Shown here: positions 61,349 to 64,000 of the stretch, one piece after another
Layout of the letters: each line of letters begins with the position of its first letter
Position numbering within the stretch: position 1 is the first letter of the stretch
DNA from: an uncultured Clostridia bacterium
Lineage (GTDB): Bacteria; Bacillota; Clostridia; Christensenellales; UBA1242
Direction: 5' to 3'
NCBI GenBank assembly: GCA_934746645.1
Contig: CAKVFE010000001.1
Location: 620,001 to 684,000, forward strand
DNA length: 64,000 nt
Notes under the pieces: generated by a model
Seen by the model: only the letters and a program-made list of their open reading frames with translations
What the model was told of the DNA's origin: nothing
The model's database searches: none
Made by a program: the position numbers and the translations under genes

Positions 61349-62776
61349 ATGAAAAAGTATTCTATTGCAATTATGCTTATGGTTATGGTTATGATTGTGA
61401 GTTGCATAGGATTGTGTGGTTGTGGAAGACATAACAATGGCAATGGCTCTGCAGACGATGATACTAATGATATTCCACCAACCACTTATACAACATTACT
61501 AGATAAAAATGACTATGTTCAATCAATAGACACTATCCTTAATCCAGATTGTGGATTTTATAGACCAATGGTTATCAAACTTACAACCACTGGTGGTACT
61601 TGTAGCCATATAAATAATGATGTATCTGTACAACATTTGCGTGTCAATATCGGAGCATTTTCAAAAGCAGTCAACAATGAAAGTGATATAGAGTTTACAG
61701 ATGAAGCACTTGATTATTTTGATGGCATAATGGAAAATTTGTTGAAAAATAATAAGAGTGCTATTGTTAGATTTGCGTATGACGGATTTAATGGTGTCGC
61801 AGACTTAGAACCTAGTGAAGATATGATACTTAGACATATTGAACAGTTGTGTTCGGTACTTAACCGATATCAAGATACTATTACAGCTATTGAAGTTGGT
61901 ATGGTAGGTAAGTGGGGAGAAATGCACACAAGCAAACTTGCCAATTATGATACCATAGACAAACTTATTTCAAAATTTTTGTCTTGTACAGACAATTTTC
62001 CAATATTGGTAAGAACTCCAAAAATGATTTATCATTATCTTAATATCACAATCAATGATATAGACAATTATGTCATCAGTCCAGACACTCCAGAATATAG
62101 ACTAGGTATCTTTAATGATGGATATTTGGGTAGTAGTTCTGATTTGGGTACATACACCAATAGAGAAAAAGAAATCAACTGGTTGAGTAAGCAGACTGCA
62201 CATCTTCCATTTGGTGGCGAAGTTATGACTGGAGAAATGTCCAATATAGAAAATTGTTTGGACGAGATGAACAAAATCAACTTGTCTTACCTTAACTACG
62301 AATGGAACTATAACACGACCCAAACAAAATGGAACGAGACTTATTATACTAGTGAGTTGGGACAAGAAAGTTTGTATTATAATACTAAAGCAGTCAACTA
62401 TATCCGTAACCATCTTGGATATAGATTGGTATTAGAAAATTGCAATATAAAAAGAGAAGATAATACCAATAATTATAGTATTAATATAGGTATAAAAAAT
62501 ATTGGCTTTGGCAACTTAACTAGAGCAAAGCAAACTCAGCTTATTTTTATCAATACCCAAACATCTAATATAACCACATTTTATTGTAACGACTATGCTG
62601 GTGGAGATATATCTTATAATCTAATTTCAGATATTGAGTCTGGCAATTATAAAGTATATTTAAAATTGTATAATGGGGTTTATAACTTCCAAACAAGATA
62701 TGCTATACAACTAAGCAATGAAAATATTTTTGATACTACATTGCAAGCCAATCTATTGGGTACTATTAATATTTAA
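61349..62776 (+). CDS. Lipoprotein with DUF4874/DUF4832-like glycoside-hydrolase-type domain
   Basis: 475 aa. Signal peptide (1-24) with lipobox LCGC, so Cys25 is the lipidated residue. NPDCGFYRPMVIKL (about 64-77) matches the NP.RGFY opening of DUF4874 proteins. AIEVGMVGKWGEMHTS (about 180-195) contains the GxWGE motif that aligns with a TIM-barrel catalytic strand. The C-terminal part (about 375-475) is a beta-sandwich, DUF4832-like. Exported and membrane-anchored; probably acts on a polysaccharide, but no activity is proven for this family. AAAGGAG precedes the ATG. Confidence 0.8.
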   Translation: MKKYSIAIMLMVMVMIVSCIGLCGCGRHNNGNGSADDDTNDIPPTTYTTLLDKNDYVQSIDTILNPDCGFYRPMVIKLTTTGGTCSHINNDVSVQHLRVNIGAFSKAVNNESDIEFTDEALDYFDGIMENLLKNNKSAIVRFAYDGFNGVADLEPSEDMILRHIEQLCSVLNRYQDTITAIEVGMVGKWGEMHTSKLANYDTIDKLISKFLSCTDNFPILVRTPKMIYHYLNITINDIDNYVISPDTPEYRLGIFNDGYLGSSSDLGTYTNREKEINWLSKQTAHLPFGGEVMTGEMSNIENCLDEMNKINLSYLNYEWNYNTTQTKWNETYYTSELGQESLYYNTKAVNYIRNHLGYRLVLENCNIKREDNTNNYSINIGIKNIGFGNLTRAKQTQLIFINTQTSNITTFYCNDYAGGDISYNLISDIESGNYKVYLKLYNGVYNFQTRYAIQLSNENIFDTTLQANLLGTINI

Positions 62777-63091
62777 TTTTTAGTTGTGATTAAATTAAAA
62801 ATTAATAAAAAGAAAAAAATATCTTATATTAATGCAAATATAAAAGTAAATATAATGGGATATAAAATAATAAGATATTAAACCAATAAATTTATTATAA
62901 TAAATAAGATATATCTAAATATAGTTGTATTCTTAATTAAACTAAATAAGATATATCTTTAATTAAATAAACAATTTTCAAATTGTGTTATAAAAAGAAA
63001 AAGACCTAAAATATTATTTTAAGTCTTTTTTATTTTATTTAATTTTTTATATATTTATCTTTTGTTACTATAGATAAACAGTAGTTAACTA
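62777..63091. other. Convergent gap, AT-rich
   Basis: Only two direct copies of AAATAAGATATATCT (about 62904 and 62944) and the terminator of the small membrane gene are visible; no ORF. Confidence 0.5.
62996..63032 (-). terminator. Terminator of the small membrane protein gene
   Basis: AAAGACTTAAAATA / TATTTTAGGTCTTT on the minus strand, followed by T-rich sequence; also usable on the plus strand. Confidence 0.75.
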
Positions 63092-63403
63092 TTATTTGTT
63101 TTGCCAATCATTAGGATTGGTAGAAGCATTAACAGTTTGACCTGATAGGTGCTTTTTAGCTTTGTTAAAATATATAACAGCAGTAATCTCAAATGCTATA
63201 CCAAAAAATAAAAATATTAATGACATAATAGCTAAAATAGTATTTTCAAAAGAATTAAACTTCATAGCAAAACTTATAACTAATCCAGCAATAAGTAATA
63301 TAAGAGCAACTATTTGATATATAGTAGCATTACGACGAAGTTTGGTTATATATTCACGGCGTTTAGTTAAATATTCGATTTTTTTATCTTGTACATTAGG
63401 CAT
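63092..63403 (-). CDS. Small two-helix membrane protein, unknown function
   Basis: 103 aa. Basic N-terminus (QDKKIEYLTKRREYITKLRRNATIY) followed by helices at about 28-47 and 53-80, then a short tail. Positive charge before the first helix suggests the N-terminus faces the cytoplasm. GGAG lies 8 nt before the ATG. No family recognised. Confidence 0.7.
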   Translation of the reverse strand: MPNVQDKKIEYLTKRREYITKLRRNATIYQIVALILLIAGLVISFAMKFNSFENTILAIMSLIFLFFGIAFEITAVIYFNKAKKHLSGQTVNASTNPNDWQNK

Positions 63404-63590
63404 ATTTAGTATCTCCTTAATTTCAAAGAAAATTATACATTATTTTTTTATTATTTGCAATACTTAGTTTATTATTTAATTAAGTATAACTATTAATATG
63501 AAAAAGTGCAAACAAATATTAATTTTGTTTTTACGCATATTGTTATTTGTATATTGCTTTTGGTTGATTATTAATACTTAGTTAAAAAAT

Positions 63591-63614
63591 AAAGGAAGTT
63601 GATAACTTCCTTTT
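63591..63614 (-). terminator. tRNA-Glu terminator
   Basis: On the minus strand AAGGAAGTT, loop, AACTTCCTT and T-rich sequence, immediately after the tRNA. Confidence 0.8.
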
Positions 63615-63619
63615 TATTA

Positions 63620-63694
63620 TGGTAGCCCTATGGGGAATCGAACCCCAGATTCCGCCGTGAGAGGGCGACGTCTTAACCGCTTGACCATAGGGCC
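63620..63694 (-). tRNA. tRNA-Glu, anticodon CUC
   Basis: Cloverleaf read by eye on the minus strand. The 7-bp acceptor stem GGCCCTA/TAGGGCT has a terminal G-U pair and discriminator A, and CCA is encoded. D arm with AAGCGGTTAAG; anticodon arm TCGCC-CTCTCAC-GGCGG, giving anticodon CTC (Glu, codon GAG); T arm TGGGG-TTCGATT-CCCCA. Short variable loop. Promoter not identified. Confidence 0.93.
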
Positions 63695-63843
63695 ATAAAT
63701 TGACAATGATAGTATATATTAAAATTAACTAATTTGCAACATAATTTTTCAATTTGACTTTTCAATTTTTTCTATTAATGATAATATATAATTAAAGATA
63801 TGATTTTTATTTTAGTGTATCTTAAATTAAGGAGATTGATATT

Positions 63844-64000
63844 ATGTTAAAAAATAGTAAATCTATCAAATGGTTTAGTTTGATGTTTTATATGCTTGGA
63901 CTTGCTTGTCTAGGATTGTTGATTTATGAACTTGTTGTATTAAAGGGCAAGTATGATGAAAATTTGGCTAAGTTTATAGGACTTGGTGTTGGTGCATTTT
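63844..64000 (+). CDS. Membrane protein, N-terminus only
   Basis: Cut by the window edge. MLKNSKSIKWFSLMFYMLGLACLGLLIYELVVLKG shows one membrane helix (about 9-31), and a second hydrophobic stretch begins (FIGLGVGAF). AAGGAG is 8 nt before the ATG. Not recognised. Confidence 0.75.
   Translation, partial: MLKNSKSIKWFSLMFYMLGLACLGLLIYELVVLKGKYDENLAKFIGLGVGAF

Noticed and set aside
1..64000. Prophage, transposon or defence island
   Set aside because: No integrase, transposase, capsid, restriction or toxin-antitoxin pair seen; gene content is core-chromosomal.

Overview
The window is a replication-origin-proximal segment of an AT-rich (about 30 % GC by eye) Bacillota chromosome. It carries dnaA-dnaN, recF, the rpmH-rnpA-yidD-yidC-jag-mnmE-mnmG-rsmG-soj-spo0J series, parS sites of the Bacillus/Clostridium type, and the sporulation-type genes yyaC and spoIIE. 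The lineage is most likely a clostridial one that sporulates or descends from sporulators; that placement is an inference. There is no phage, IS element, CRISPR array, rRNA or defence island. One tRNA gene, tRNA-Glu(CUC), is present.

Layout. 1-2.6 kb: the start of a gyrB/parE-type gene and glmS, both leftward. 2.7-6.6 kb: recF, dnaA, a DnaA-box/AT-rich candidate oriC, and dnaN, all rightward, so gene direction switches just left of recF. 6.8-15 kb: an unrecognised gene, then rpmH, rnpA-yidD-yidC-jag, mnmE, a GNAT gene and mnmG. 15-21.2 kb: a low-coding stretch with rsmG, soj and spo0J, three perfect parS palindromes and several families of short repeats that flank the partition genes. 21.2-31 kb: cvpA-like gene, yyaC, ftsH, a membrane-anchored protein, ychF with a small partner, uppP, argS and a DUF4870-like membrane protein. 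31.4-37.4 kb: a secreted-type protein, an ECF sigma factor with an RsgI-like membrane anti-sigma factor, serS and a uridine-kinase-like gene. 37.5-48.2 kb: mscS, dinB with an SOS box, a radical SAM enzyme, several small membrane or unknown proteins, and spoIIE. 48.4-55.2 kb: an M16 peptidase pair, tilS, the CCA-adding enzyme and a VanW-domain protein. 55.2-56.1 kb: a non-coding region dense in DnaA boxes, including a 36-bp tandem repeat. 56.1-64 kb: SDR, small exporter, pyrophosphatase, cardiolipin synthase, DUF4874/DUF4832-like lipoprotein, small membrane proteins and tRNA-Glu.

How it fits together. Initiation (DnaA, oriC, DnaN, RecF), origin segregation (ParA/ParB/parS) and tRNA modification (MnmE/MnmG) lie together as in many bacteria. 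Membrane-protein biogenesis (YidC, YidD, FtsH) and envelope functions (UppP, VanW protein, cardiolipin synthase, MscS) surround them. The most unusual content is non-coding: the repeat-rich DNA flanking the par locus, and the DnaA-box/iteron-like region 50 kb away from dnaA.

Most genes end in clear intrinsic terminators, and most starts have an AGGAG-type ribosome binding site. Where upstream in-frame codons lengthen an ORF, the start given here is the one with the ribosome binding site. Nothing was computed or searched: family names come from motifs read by eye.
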